This document shows positions 41,957 through 52,221 of a stretch of 64,000 bases of DNA, piece by piece. How positions within the stretch are numbered: the stretch's first letter is position 1; every line of letters begins with the position of its first letter. A program made the position numbers and the translations under genes. The notes below the pieces were generated by a model. That model was not told the DNA's origin and made no database searches. It saw nothing but the letters and a program-made list of their open reading frames with translations. Origin of the DNA: Asterias amurensis (taxonomy: Eukaryota > Echinodermata > Asteroidea > Forcipulatida > Asteriidae); assembly GCF_032118995.1 (NCBI RefSeq), contig NC_092661.1:10912494-10976493 (forward strand), given 5' to 3'.

Positions 41957-42592
41957 CACTCTAAAAACTCCAGGGTCAGAATTGACCCGGATTTGGGTCC
42001 CAGGGTACCAGACCCATTTATGGGTCTGTTTGACCCGGAATCCGTGTCAATGTTTCTGATCAGCAGAGTGTGGGTTCGAATCCCCAGCTGTGACACTTGT
42101 GTCCTTAAGCAAGACACTTAACCATTGCTTCGCCCGTTCGGATGGGACAGAAAGCCGTTGGTCCCATGTGTTGTGTAACGCATGTAAAAGAACCCAGTGC
42201 GCTTATCGAAAAGAGAAGGGGTTCGCCCCGGTGTTCCTGGCTGTGGCTGCTAAATGCGCCGTAGCACCTTGTAAACCCTTATAAGGTGCTAAATAATTGG
42301 GTCTCATAATTCATCACTTCAATAACATATCTTTCTGAAAGTTTGTATATACTCAGCGCCTTGAGTACCTTGTTTGGTAGATACGTGCGGCACTGCGCTA
42401 TATAAGACTTCGATATTAATGTGACCGGCCGGAATCCGTGTCATTGTGACCAGAAATTTGGTTAAAAGCGGGGATTTTGACTCGGATTCCGGGTCACATT
42501 GACACGGATTCCGGGTCAAACTGACCCCGAAATGGGTCTGCCCCCCTGTGACCCAAATCCGGGTCAATTCTGACCCGGGAGTTTTTAGAGTG
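41957..42592. mobile_element. Family L inverted-repeat element, split by a SINE (L1)
   Basis: CACTCTAAAAACTCCAGGGT and the inverse CCCGGGAGTTTTTAGAGTG bound the element. Several GGGTCA/TGACCC blocks spell alternating GACCCGGAATCCG-type motifs on both arms. A SINE sits between at about 42060-42421. Confidence 0.8.
42060..42421 (+). mobile_element. SINE S-III, fullest copy
   Basis: It starts AGAGTGTGGGTTCGAATCCC (B-box) and continues GTGACACTTGTGTCCTTAAG, CAAGACACTTAACCATTGCT, GGATGGGACAGAAAGCCGTT, AACGCATGTAAAAGAACCCA and ends CTGCGCTATATAAGACTTCG. This order is that of a tRNA-derived SINE type I know from deuterostomes. It is inserted in L1. Confidence 0.8.
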
Positions 42593-42746
42593 CACCACTG
42601 ATGTAACCGACACCCAACAGTATATGTCTCGTTCCGTGGCAGATTGAAACTGGTTCAAGGTGAACCAGACATCAATACAGGCAGCGTGGTAAATGACTGG
42701 TCAATATACATTATTCAAAAAACATATGCAAAGATATAATATCACA

Positions 42747-43150
42747 TTAAACGCAATGGACACATTGGTAATTACTCAACATTTTTTTTTAGCATAAATT
42801 GGTAACAAGCAATGGATATAGTATAATACATTATGCTGGATATAGTATAACAATTATGAGAGACGGCTCCCTCTGATGAAACAACGTAGTTTTTTTTTCG
42901 AAAAACACTACTTCTCACTCAATGTTAACAGACTTCAGGCCTGACGTCATTTATTAATAGTTGGCATCTGAAAGCCTACTATTAATATTTGACATCTTAA
43001 AGCACATATATTAATATTTTGTGCGCAAGGGTATTTTTTCTCTCATATTTTCTCGCAACTTCGATGACCAATATTGAGTTTTTACAGATTTGATATTTAA
43101 TGCAAATGTTAAGGTACCACCCCTACTGCCAACGTGTCCCGTGCCTCAAG
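42747..43150. mobile_element. Family A MITE, diverged copy (A9)
   Basis: CATTAAACGCAATGGACACA, TGAGAGACGGCTCCCTCTGA and CGCAACTTCGATGACCAAT are A modules. Both ends are altered and a short internal duplication (ATGGATATAGTATAA) is present, so this is an older copy. Confidence 0.7.
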
Positions 43151-44270
43151 TCTGAACTGTTTTTCGTGAAAAATTATACCAATGTTTAAAAAAAGCACCG
43201 TTTATTATCAATAACACAACAATGTAAAGGAAGTTTGGTCTATTAATAAAAACAAAACATTGTTAAAAGAACCTGCACTTGACCGAGAATGTAGCGACAC
43301 CGCCGACAGGATTACGGTGGTTAGAGGGAACCGGGCAAACAACGTGCCGTGCCCCGGGGCATACTTTACGACCTCGCTGCCTGGTTTATTAGTAGCGGCA
43401 TCGGGCGAACCAGACCGACTCGGCGGCGGCTGAGTCATGATCCAATGCCAATGCACTGAGGGGTTTTTTATTTTTTGGGGTGGACCCCCAATTGTGATGT
43501 ATGCGACGGATGTTTTATGTGTTTGTCGAAAAGGGTCGGTGGGATTTGGAAAGTGACGTGTTTTCTTCGGCTGGAATCGACTGGTGATGTTGTCAATTCC
43601 AAGTGAAGTGGATAGTAGTCGAAAACAAAACTATCCGAAATCGTTCATATGTTAACAAATCATTGAACATAGCACATCAAAAGAAAGCTTCTAGTGTCTT
43701 TAAGCAGGGATAACTATCCTGTGCAAGTGCGTCTACATTGCTCAAAATCACTGATTGAAGATGCCATTACAAACATTTGGATGGATTACATAAAGCATTG
43801 TAATTAAATTATAGGTCAAAGTGCTTCAAAACAGCTAACCAAGAAATCTAAAATAGGCTAAAGAGAATTAGAAAAGACCAGGAAGGTTATAAGAAGAAAA
43901 AACTGTAAATATCTTAGTTGTCCGAAGAATGACATACAAGTTTTTCAGAACGGTGACCTGTCGCCGGACGCGCTCGCCGGACCCCAAAACTGGGATCTTG
44001 AATTCCGCCGAGATTACAACTTGAAAAAGCCGTTGAGAAAATGTTAATCTCCATCGCCAAAGCTTCTGGGGTCCTCGACCGGGCCCAGAGATTCTTACAG
44101 TTATGACTTTGCTTTCAGCAGTACTCATAATCCATCCAAAAATATTCATTGTATACTTAACAAAACAAAATTGTAATCATAAAGTCATCCGTAGCTTCTG
44201 GGGTTCATAGCCATGAGCATCAGCGTTTCGTGCCGGTAGCAGTATCAGAAACCCCATGGTACCGGCTGTA
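43151..44270. other. No gene; GC-richer unique blocks
   Basis: 43265-43480 and 43940-44110 are non-repetitive, GC-richer than the surroundings, and lack exon borders that I trust. A 93-codon minus frame at 43868-44149 has no domain. They are candidates for conserved non-coding DNA. Confidence 0.4.
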
Positions 44271-44652
44271 TTAAAGGCAATGGACACTATTGGTAATTAC
44301 TCAAAATAATTGTTAGCATACATAAAAACTTACATGGTAACGAGCAATGGAGAGCTATTGGTAGTATAAAACATTGTGAGAAACGGCTCTCTCTCTGCAG
44401 TATAACATAGATTTTGAGAAAGAGGTAATTTCTCACACAAATAGCAAAAGACTTCAGCTGAAGCCTATTATGCATATGAACGCACACACATTAGTTGTGG
44501 AACAAGGGTGTTTTTTCGTTCGATATTCTCTCACAACTTCGATGACCAATCGAGCCCAATTTTTCACAGGTTTGTTATTTTATACATTGTACACTATGTT
44601 GGGATACACCAAGTGAGAATACTGGTATTTGACACTTACCAAACGTGTCCAA
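44271..44652. mobile_element. Family A MITE (A10), right end altered
   Basis: TTAAAGGCAATGGACACTAT to GACACTTACCAAACGTGTCC. It abuts repeat N1 without its last bases. Confidence 0.8.
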
Positions 44653-44821
44653 CCGTCGATTTCACCAAACTCTTCCTAACTTAGAATTTATCTTATAGGA
44701 TAGGACGAGTTAAGTTCAGTAACCATAGACGTTATTATGACGCATTGAACCTATCCTAAGTTAGGACGAGTTACTCGTCCCAACTCGAAATAGGATTAAT
44801 CCTATTTCGTGAAATCGGCTA
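44653..44821. mobile_element. Family N inverted-repeat element (N1)
   Basis: CCGTCGATTTCACCAAACTC at the left faces TTTCGTGAAATCGGC at the right. Inner arms share TAGGACGAGTTA and CCTATCCTAAG. Decayed relatives lie at 19440 and 28250. Confidence 0.65.
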
Positions 44822-44829
44822 CAGTACCT

Positions 44830-45204
44830 TTAAAGGGTTTGGGTACGTTTTGTAACACAAAACACAACGTCCACAAATTCACATTAAAGTTTGAAGATAT
44901 TGATAGCAGAAAGCGTACCTTAAAATATCAGTTGCTGAGGTGCTTTAGTTTTTTAGAAATAAGTAAAACGCTTTTACATGCTAAAATAATTTTCGTCTCA
45001 TGATCACTGAGACGAATATGATTTTCATGACATTATTTTACTCATTTCTAAAAAAAACTACAGCACCTCAGCAATATTAAGTTATCAAGTAATATTTTCA
45101 GGGAAGCTTTCTACTATCATTATCTTCAAACTGTTTAAGTTTAATGTAAATCTGTGGACATGGTGTTTTTTTTTTGTCCTACAAAAAGTACCCATACCCT
45201 TTAA
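44830..45204. mobile_element. Family F MITE, complete copy (F1)
   Basis: A 375-bp fold-back from TTTAAAGGGTTTGGGTACGT to AGTACCCATACCCTTTAA with TTAA at both ends. GCTGAGGTGCTTTAGTTTTT faces CTACAGCACCTCAGC across a TCGTCTCATGATCACTGAGA centre. Confidence 0.85.
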
Positions 45205-45618
45205 AGGCAAACTCCAATGGCCACAATACACTGGTTGTGGCCTTTTGCACAAAACAAGATCAGCTGGTTTCTCTCTCTATCTGATTGTAAGAGAGCTCGT
45301 GCTCGGAACGAACAAAATAATTAAGTTGCAAAATTGCCTCTGCCGTGTCCATTACTAATAAGCTTCACAGGACTAATATTTCCAGGTGACAAGTTCAACA
45401 ACAGACAGCGATCGCCGCGGCTCTCATGTCGTTGTTGCCAGGCGAATCGTGAGGGCCGCCTTGGCCGTATAATCTCGCCGACAAAGGCCCCATCGACGAG
45501 GTTGCTTGCCTGGTAATGACGGCCAGAAATTGGCTCATGGGGGTTTGTTGCCGACTCCCCATATCACATAAATCAATGGCCCAAGGAGCTTGTTGTACAA
45601 TTTAGAGAGGGCATGTTT
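45205..45618. other. No gene; unique block 45330-45600
   Basis: 45390-45560 (CGATCGCCGCGGCTCTCATG, AGGGCCGCCTTGGCCG, TTGCTTGCCTGGTAATGACG) is GC-rich and non-repetitive. No exon borders fit. It is a candidate regulatory block. Confidence 0.4.
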
Positions 45619-45994
45619 TTAAAGCCATTGGACCCCTTCGGTACAGAAAAGAAGAACAAAAAGTTCACAGATTTACAAATAACTTACAGGGTTTACAGAA
45701 GGTAGTAGTGAAAGACTTCTCTTGAAATATTATTCCATGAAATGCTTTACTTTTTGAGAAAACTCTAAAACAATATCAATTCTCGATAGCGAGAATTACG
45801 GATTTATTTTAAACACGTGTCATGACACGGCGAAACGCACGGATACAAGGGTGGGTTTTCCCGTTATTTTCTCCCGACTCCGATGACCGATTGAGCTTAA
45901 ATTTTCACAGGTTTGTTATTTGATATAGAAGTTGTGATACACGAAGTGTGGGCCTTGGACAATACTGTTTACCGAAAGGGTCCAATGGCTTTAA
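45619..45994. mobile_element. Family G MITE (G1)
   Basis: TTAAAGCCATTGGACCCCTT and the inverse AAGGGTCCAATGGCTTTAA bound a 376-bp element with TTAA at both ends. The interior TTGAGCTTAAATTTTCACAG, GTTTGTTATTTGATA is shared with family A. A small end fragment (GGACAATACTGTTTACCGAA) lies at 10357. Confidence 0.85.
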
Positions 45995-46067
45995 CCTGGA
46001 TTATTATTGGTAAAGGAGCGGTACAGCCTTTCTTATCGTGCAAAAGAGGCAATGAGCACATTGCCAG

Positions 46068-46462
46068 GCATGTATGCTTCGGTTTTGAGAGGGCAAAGGG
46101 CACCAAGGTACTTTGTCCTTAATTAAAGGGCCCCCTATAGGAGGAAATGCAAATGTTTACTGGAGCGTTTCAAGGGCACCACGGCAATGACCAGGGGCCA
46201 ATTTCTTAGAGCTGCTAAGCACAAAAATCTGCTTAGCATGACATTTTTTGCCTTGATAAAAAAAGAATTACCAACCAAATTTTCACGTGATTTTCAGGAT
46301 AAGCAAACAACAGCTTGTAACAAGCAATATGCAACAAATGACAATTTGGTTGGTTATCCTGTTTTTATCAAGGAAGAAATTTTTGTGCTAAGCAGCGCCA
46401 TGAAATTGGGCCCAGGGGCATGGAGGCGCCTTTGTTGCCTCCGTCAAATATCAGGCATGCAT
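46068..46462. mobile_element. Family U repeat (U1), split by C6
   Basis: GCATGTATGCTTCGGTTTTG, AGAGGGCAAAGGGCACCAAG and CGTTTCAAGGGCACCACGGC lie left of C6. GGCATGGAGGCGCCTTTGTT and GCCTCCGTCAAATATCAGGC lie right of it. Uninterrupted relatives are at 52222-52396 (inverted) and 61214-61395. Confidence 0.7.
46194..46414. mobile_element. Family C element (C6)
   Basis: It runs from GGGGCCAATTTCTTAGAGCT to AGCGCCATGAAATTGGGCCC, with TTACCAACCAAATTTTCACG and GACAATTTGGTTGGTTATCC as inner arms. It is nested in U1. Confidence 0.85.
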
Positions 46463-46982
46463 TGTCAAGTTTTTCCAGAGGTTATTGCAATTTCACCTCT
46501 ATTCTAAAATAAGGAAACGCCCAAACATTGGTTTGAAATTATCAAAAATAAAAGAAAGGACCTATAATATTAATTAAAGAATATGGTTATAGATTAATTT
46601 CTATGGCAGAATCCAACAGATTTTCAGAAAACAAACCGCTTAGATTACACCTCAGGCGCTACCGGTGTCTTTTGTATCGTTCTTCTAATGTTGTAAGGGC
46701 ACCCTGGTAGTTGAATGACCTTAATATTTCTCTACCTCCACGATATTTACGTCTGATCCACCCATCCACCTTATTAATTTAGTCAGTCAAAAATGCTGAC
46801 CAATCGAAACGGTATGAATAGGCTACCCATTGCAGTTTGATTTACCTCTTACACGCGACTATGACATGAAACGGATAAATAAAAAACATATATAACAAAA
46901 TCCACCGTAGGGTAATCAAGGCGCACGAGAGGGAATCCTCAGTTCCTCACACAGTAAAGAAAGAGGGAAATCAGACAAATAT
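46463..46982. other. No gene seen
   Basis: AT-rich unique DNA with no supported exon or repeat. Confidence 0.5.
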
Positions 46983-47181
46983 GGCTTATCTATTAGACCT
47001 TATGCACCTTATGACGTCATCCAGCTGCCATCTTAGAGGAAAACCGGTGACGAAATAATCGAGACGCGCAGATTTGTACGCGCGGCGCACAGTATTGGCC
47101 AATGAACAACCTCCTCTTGACCTCTAGGTGAGGGCGCCCTACTGAAATGACGTCATGTGCATAAGGTCTAATAGATAAGCC
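46983..47181. mobile_element. Fold-back element S1
   Basis: GGCTTATCTATTAGACCTTA with TGCACCTTATGACGTCAT and the inverse ATGACGTCATGTGCATAAGG with TCTAATAGATAAGCC give 38-bp arms. Both arms carry TGACGTCA. A single copy is seen. Confidence 0.9.
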
Positions 47182-47274
47182 ACAGTTTGGTTTTCAAACT
47201 AATCTTTAAAGTACCTGCACACAGAAACATTACGAATTTGAAGTTGTAAGTCATTCCAGAGTGGGTCCCGCCCC

Positions 47275-47502
47275 ACTCACTAAATGCAAAAGGGTGAAAA
47301 ACAGTCTTTGAAGATAATGAGGGACAACTCTTTTTCGAGTAGTCTTCCACTCTTTTAGATTGAAGTTTGCATCTTTTTGCGTCCTGTGGTGAAACCCCTC
47401 CAGAAGAGTGAAATAACCACCAATCTTTTTAAAGAGCCATATGAGGGACAACTCGAAATGTAAAGAGTGGTGTTTTTCACTCTTTTACATTTAGAGAGAT
47501 GG
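47275..47502. mobile_element. Family M inverted-repeat element (M2), inverted
   Basis: CACTAAATGCAAAAGGGTGA at the left and CTCTTTTACATTTAGAGAG at the right are the ends. The interior is the inverse of M1 (TTGAAGTTTGCATCTTTTTG, GAGGGACAACTCGAAATG). Confidence 0.75.
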
Positions 47503-47655
47503 TAACAAGCAAGTATAAGATCGAAGAGACCTAAAAAGTGGGGCGTTCCCGCTGCCGTTGCCAAGTTTCCAACGTACCAAATCTGTGCACAGAACACCAT
47601 TTCTCCATCAACATAAAAGGAAGCGTTATTGCCGTCACATGATTTAAAAAGGTAT

Positions 47656-48095
47656 CTTATCGTGTACGTACAGTATGATTCCAAACTTCCAAACATATCA
47701 TGTACGTACACAATAAGTTGGACAATCAGTTATCGTGTGTGAGACGATAAGTGACCGTGTACGTAAATGATAAGCTATCGTGTACGCATACGATAACTTT
47801 GACTTATCGTGTACGTACATGATCAGTAAACGAAAACTAACTTTAACTTATAGTGTACGTACACGTATCTGATGTTTGAATTCAAGTTCTCTTGTACGTA
47901 AACAGTTTGGACTTATCGTGTACGTACACAATCAGTTATTTTGACTCATTGTGTACGCACATGATAAGTTTAAATTTAAGCTTCGAACGATCATTTATCT
48001 TGTACGTAAAACGATACCTTCGAATAAAATGTTGACTTGTCGTGGTGTACGTACACGATAAATTTTTACTTAACTTGTACGTACACGATAAGTTT
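47656..48095. repeat. Cluster of 13 near-palindromes around GTACGTAC
   Basis: Thirteen copies of a dyad with the ideal form TTATCGTGTACGTACACGAT plus AA occur in 440 bp. Centres lie near 47668, 47706, 47740, 47763, 47786, 47813, 47858, 47896, 47923, 47956, 48005, 48051 and 48083. Most keep TGTACGTA; the flanks ACTTATC and GATAAGT are kept more loosely. Spacing varies from 23 to 49 bp and the linkers are largely unrelated, unlike a plain satellite. No gene or ends are visible. Function is unknown. Confidence 0.9.
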
Positions 48096-48099
48096 GCTG

Positions 48100-48700
48100 G
48101 CATGCTAGTGTTTTTTAATGAGACCAAAATTAGGGACAATTCTGGTCCTACTGAACCTCAGATTTATAACAGGCTCCGCTTGTTTTGATCATAGTGGGAA
48201 CATTTGAAATTGTACTGATATTTTCCCATGCATCCATGAAAAGCTGTCCAAATAGTCACGTGACAACCTTCCTATGGATAATTCAAGCATTAAACAGTCG
48301 TCAACGTCGCCTAGGAAATCCGCGGATAGTATAAAAATCGCGCGGCTTTTTCCGCGATTCTTTGAGGAATATAAAGGTAATGTTCCATGGCTCGGTTCGA
48401 ATCAACAATGAATTTTTCATATTAACCTCGCGGCATCAACGCACGTGAACTGAGCCGATGTACACTTCCCCTATCATAAACGAAAGACAAGGCAAGACAA
48501 AACACGAATACGGACACTGATGAAAAACGCATGTCTTATTTCATTAGAGACGGAACCGTGTCTCAAAGGGGGAATATTTCAATCAGTTTTCAATATTATC
48601 TTAATTCAGTTTGAGCTTAATTTTTGTTGAGAAAATAGAATCAGCCTTTGCAAACTGCTTTACTAACCACAAAAGAACCTATGGCACAAATCAAAAAAAT
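48100..48700. other. No gene seen
   Basis: 48300-48350 is GC-rich (CGCCTAGGAAATCCGCGGAT). No exon or repeat is supported. Confidence 0.45.
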
Positions 48701-48704
48701 AGCT

Positions 48705-48840
48705 ACTGGTTTGACGTTTCGACAATAGCAGAGTCTTACACGAAGGCTAAAATAACGAGACAACAAATGCTAAGATGTCAGGGCCTCCTCGACAGAAGGT
48801 TTTTCAAAGTGGGCAATCCGTCAATCTGTAGGTTGTTCAA
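48705..48840. repeat. GACGTTTCGAC motif repeat (W2)
   Basis: TAGCTACTGGTTTGACGTTT, CGACAATAGCAGAGTCTTAC and ACGAAGGCTAAAAT parallel W1 at 37385-37435. It has one arm only and adjoins R2. Confidence 0.55.
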
Positions 48841-49112
48841 CTCTCATTCATAAATACCTAAGACAGTTTATCCATTCTGATTGGTCGAGAGGGCATCAAC
48901 GTGGGGAAGTTTGAACGGATTATATTACAACAGTAAAAAGTGTTGAAACATGGGCGTGACACGTGAGCTTGCACCTGTGCTTATATTATAAGACAGTTTC
49001 TTCATTCCTATTGGTCGAGAGCAACGGCTGGGACAGTTTCTTCATTCCTATTGGTCGAGAGCAACGGCCGGGACAGTTGTGCCACATCACGCAATACGCG
49101 CGACGCGTACAA
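48841..49112 (-). repeat. Dispersed repeat R with CCAAT motifs (R2)
   Basis: This is the inverse of R1, with a 44-bp duplication (GACAGTTTCTTCATTCCTAT, TGGTCGAGAGCAACGGC) at about 48990-49076. On the minus strand it gives three CTCTCGACCAAT boxes, two in the duplication and one near 48885. Confidence 0.8.
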
Positions 49113-49189
49113 ACGCGTTGAAAACCTCTTCACCACACATTGATTCCCTTATTAAAAGAGGTGTCAATGTCACGGTTGTACTTTTTTTT

Positions 49190-49330
49190 TTATTTGGGGT
49201 TGAACAAAGCACAAATTACTAGAGTGGGACTCGAACCAAATACCTCTGCATTAACGTCCTTCAGATTAACGCTCCATATTAATGCTCTACCAACTGAGCT
49301 ATCTGAGCCCTGTGTTTGCGGCCTCCCAGA
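49190..49330 (-). mobile_element. tRNA-derived SINE S-II copy
   Basis: On the minus strand it reads AGATAGCTCAGTTGGTAGAG (A-box) and TTGGTTCGAGTCCCACTCTA (B-box), then GTAATTTGTGCTTTGTTCAA. Extra bases separate the boxes more widely than in a tRNA, so it is not a tRNA gene. Confidence 0.75.
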
Positions 49331-50510
49331 GCAATGAAATATATTAATATATCAGAAATATTAGGCGTTTACTTTTCACAATCAAAAGTGTGTATTCCCG
49401 TTCATTTTAGCCCTATTTTATTTCCCAAGTAATAAATCTGACATCAAATCAAAATCCCCATCAACTAGCCTGCGGAGTCATACGACACAGAGCATTCGTC
49501 TTTTCGCCAATCTAATACCCAGATTTTTAATATACGTTTTTTTTCTTCTCTCACTTCAATCTTTTACAGGTCAGTTGTTTCATTACAGCCTAAAGGAACT
49601 TCTCGTTAAAAAGACCTGAGAAAGAAAATACTAACACGCCCCTTACCCGTGAGTGTTCTCTTTAAAGACCGTATCGCGTTATCAAACTTGCTTCTGGAAA
49701 TATTCACGCGTTTCAGAGCGTGAGGGAGGAAATCGTCATCTTCACCGGTTTTAAAGGGAAGGCCTACATATCCTCCTCTTTTATGACAGCTGGGTCGAAA
49801 GGCTGCATGGGGGTGGGTGTAATTTGTGATTTGAACCACAAAGTGCCGGGGTACTTCTTGCATTAAAAAAAACATACTTCCTGTACTGGAAGTCTTTTTT
49901 ATGTTAAAATATATAAGTCAATGTTGAGAGAGACATCGTCATGCACGATAGCAAAACAAACGAAAACACAGAAATAATATTTTGAGTTTGCATCAGAAAC
50001 TAAAGTACATGTATTTCCAAAAGGCCTGCATGTCTCATGGCTTTAATAAGCCGATTTCCTTCCTGTTTAATATCTTATAACCTTTGTATATAATGAATAG
50101 GGTAGATGGCCTTAGCTTTCGATCCAATCCGGACCTTCTTTAGAGTAGTGGGACTTAAGTTTTTGAAAAAAATAATACCCCTTGATTCTGTACATTGGAG
50201 CCAGTGTGATCATCTATTAAACTTTATAAAACAGGACGCAGAGGTCAAATTGAAGTCGCAGAAAATGATAAAACCACAGCTTGTTAAATCATCAAAAGTA
50301 CATAGGTTTAAATGTATTATCTGAAGGATGCTTTGGGTCAGGCTGTCTGAAAACCTTTGGAAGTATAACATTTAGAAATACATTAACTGCTGCTATTATA
50401 TTTTCAAGTTGGGAAACAAACCAACCAACCAAACAAACATGACTGATTTTTTTAGTTATGGTAATTTGAATCCCACCTGGTATATAATTTTCTATAAAAA
50501 TACATCCTAC
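49331..50510. other. No gene; motif-W-like block at 50105
   Basis: GGCCTTAGCTTTCGATCCAA and TCCGGACCTTCTTTAGAG at 50109-50146 belong to the same style of motif as W1. A 72-codon plus frame that starts there has no domain. 49560-49880 is unique and compact. Confidence 0.4.
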
Positions 50511-50664
50511 TCTCTAAATGTAACAGAGTGAAAACACCACTCTTTACATTTCGAGTTGTCCCTCAAATTAATGGCTCATTATTTCACTCTTTTTTTTGGG
50601 GGGGGGGGTTCATCACTCCAGGACAGAGTGGAAAATCACTCAAAAGATGCAAACTTCAATCTAA
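50511..50664. mobile_element. Family M element (M3), truncated
   Basis: CTCTCTAAATGTAACAGAGT, CTCTTTACATTTCGAGTTGT and CACTCCAGGACAGAGTGG, then GATGCAAACTTCAATCTAA, where it stops at the border with A12. Confidence 0.75.
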
Positions 50665-50938
50665 CTGTCAAAGACCAGTCTCCTCACTTAGTGTATCTCA
50701 ACATATGCATAAAATAACAAACCTGTGAAAAACTTGAGCTCAATTGATCGACGAAGTTGCGAGATAACTATGAAAGAAAAAAAAACATTCTTGTTACACG
50801 AAGTTGTGTGATTTCAGATGCTTGATTTCGAGACCTCAAATTCTAAATTTGAGGTCTCGAAATCAAAATCGTGGAAAATTACTTCTTTCTCGAAAACTAC
50901 AACACTTCAGAGGGAGCCGTTTCTCACACTGTTTTATA

Positions 50939-51348
50939 TTATAACACCCCTTACAAATATTCTGCCTTTTCGTTGGGTAAGAGCGCGTCACATGATATGC
51001 AGTTTTACTAGACGGCGGCCGTGTGATATAGGGTGCGTTCGTTTAGCTTCCCCGGGCCGACCCCGGTGTGTGGCGTTTTCTTTTTCCAGGACGAACGTGT
51101 GCAGATATTACCCACGTTCGTCCTGGAAAAAAAACCGCCACACACCGGGGTCGACCCAGGGGAGCTAAACGAACGCACCCACTATGTGCATCGTTTGCCG
51201 TGTGATAGTCCGACGACTATCACACGGCGTGCAGTACCCAGACGTCTTGTACCAACCTCGAACCCATCAGTTGTGCATCTGTGTATCTGAAACGCGCGTA
51301 CGAACGTTACGTGTCCGAAGATGATAAATAGTCTGTTGGGGTGTTATA
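50939..51348. mobile_element. Inverted-repeat element with TATAACACCCC ends
   Basis: TATAACACCCC at the left and GGGGTGTTATA at the right bound about 410 bp. It holds B3 and a short perfect hairpin at 51199-51228 (CCGTGTGATAGTC/GACTATCACACGG). Confidence 0.7.
51031..51180. mobile_element. Family B fold-back element (B3)
   Basis: GGGTGCGTTCGTTTAGCTTC to GGAGCTAAACGAACGCACCC, 150 bp, very close to B1, including the AGGACGAACGTG arms. Confidence 0.9.
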
Positions 51349-51350
51349 AA

Positions 51351-51515
51351 ACAAATACTGACTGCTTTAACTCGTGCTATGGTTAAAACTCCGACTCCCT
51401 CGGTGATCCCCGGACCATTCCATTTCCCCTCGGCTGTGCCTCGGGAAAATAGAACGCTCCGGGGATCACCTCGGGAGTCGTAGTTTTAACCATAGCACTC
51501 GAAGCAGTCAATATT
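51351..51515. mobile_element. Fold-back with TGACTGCTTTAACTCG ends
   Basis: AATACTGACTGCTTTAACTC and CTATGGTTAAAACTCCGACT with TGATCCCCGG face the inverse CCGGGGATCACCTCGGGAGT and CATAGCACTCGAAGCAGTCA. The arms are about 65 bp. Confidence 0.8.
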
Positions 51516-51603
51516 TGTACACTATCAACCTCTCCCCAAAATACTTAAGGTTTTATGCTAATAATTATTTAGAGTATTTACCAATAGTGCCCACTGCCTT
51601 TAA

Positions 51604-52221
51604 ATTTCAAAATAAAACTCAGTTCCCAATTTGGACCATTTTGATATCCAAAACAGATAAAAACTCCAGTCAACCAAAATGAAATGGTCACGTGATCTAT
51701 CTCGGAATTTCCGATGCCAATTAGCACGTTAATTAAAACCAAGTTTGAATATTAAAATTACAACTTCGTGTTTTGGGCAAATTATTAATAGGCCTATGGT
51801 ATGAGAATCGAGTTTGTGCAGGAAAAATTCGGGTTTATGTTTTATCCAGAATATTGCCAAGCACGCACAACACCTTTAACAAGTGCCTAGTGTACATGAA
51901 AAGTGTACACAAACAAACTTGTTATTTTGGAGTGTGAGCGCCAACTGTATGACCATTACACGTCTTTCTGGTATATTATTTATGGAGAGCCCGTTGTTAA
52001 CGGCTGGGTCAGGGTTCAAGTGCTAACAAAGGATAGGCAATAGAGCTGATGTTTACAAAGAGATGTATCCAGCTACGAACATGTTTGCAAAAGTGATCAA
52101 GATCGTTTTGGGTCGAGGGTCGGTGATAGTAGGAGCTGAAATCGCGAAACCAAGCAGACGGTTTGTTGAGTTGTACTTGGGACTTGGGTTTAGTTTGGTG
52201 ATACAAGCGAATGCACAAGCC
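51604..52221. other. No gene seen
   Basis: Frames of 68-87 codons on both strands at 52009-52272 lack a domain and overlap a U repeat; I do not call them. Confidence 0.45.

Larger units (their letters stand above)
50665..51603. mobile_element. Family A MITE (A12) with nested insertions
   Basis: The left part runs 50666-50938 and the right part 51516-51603, ending CCACTGCCTTTAA. Between them about 575 bp of other elements interrupt the text TTTTATA/ACTATCAACCTCTC. The first 25 bases of A12 are lost at the M3 junction. Confidence 0.8.

Noticed and set aside
47656-48095. CRISPR-like array of repeats and spacers
   Set aside because: The context is a eukaryotic nuclear genome, the repeats are imperfect palindromes, spacers vary in length, and no cas genes exist.
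50106-50324. 72-codon plus-strand protein
   Set aside because: It starts in a W-like repeat motif and has no domain.
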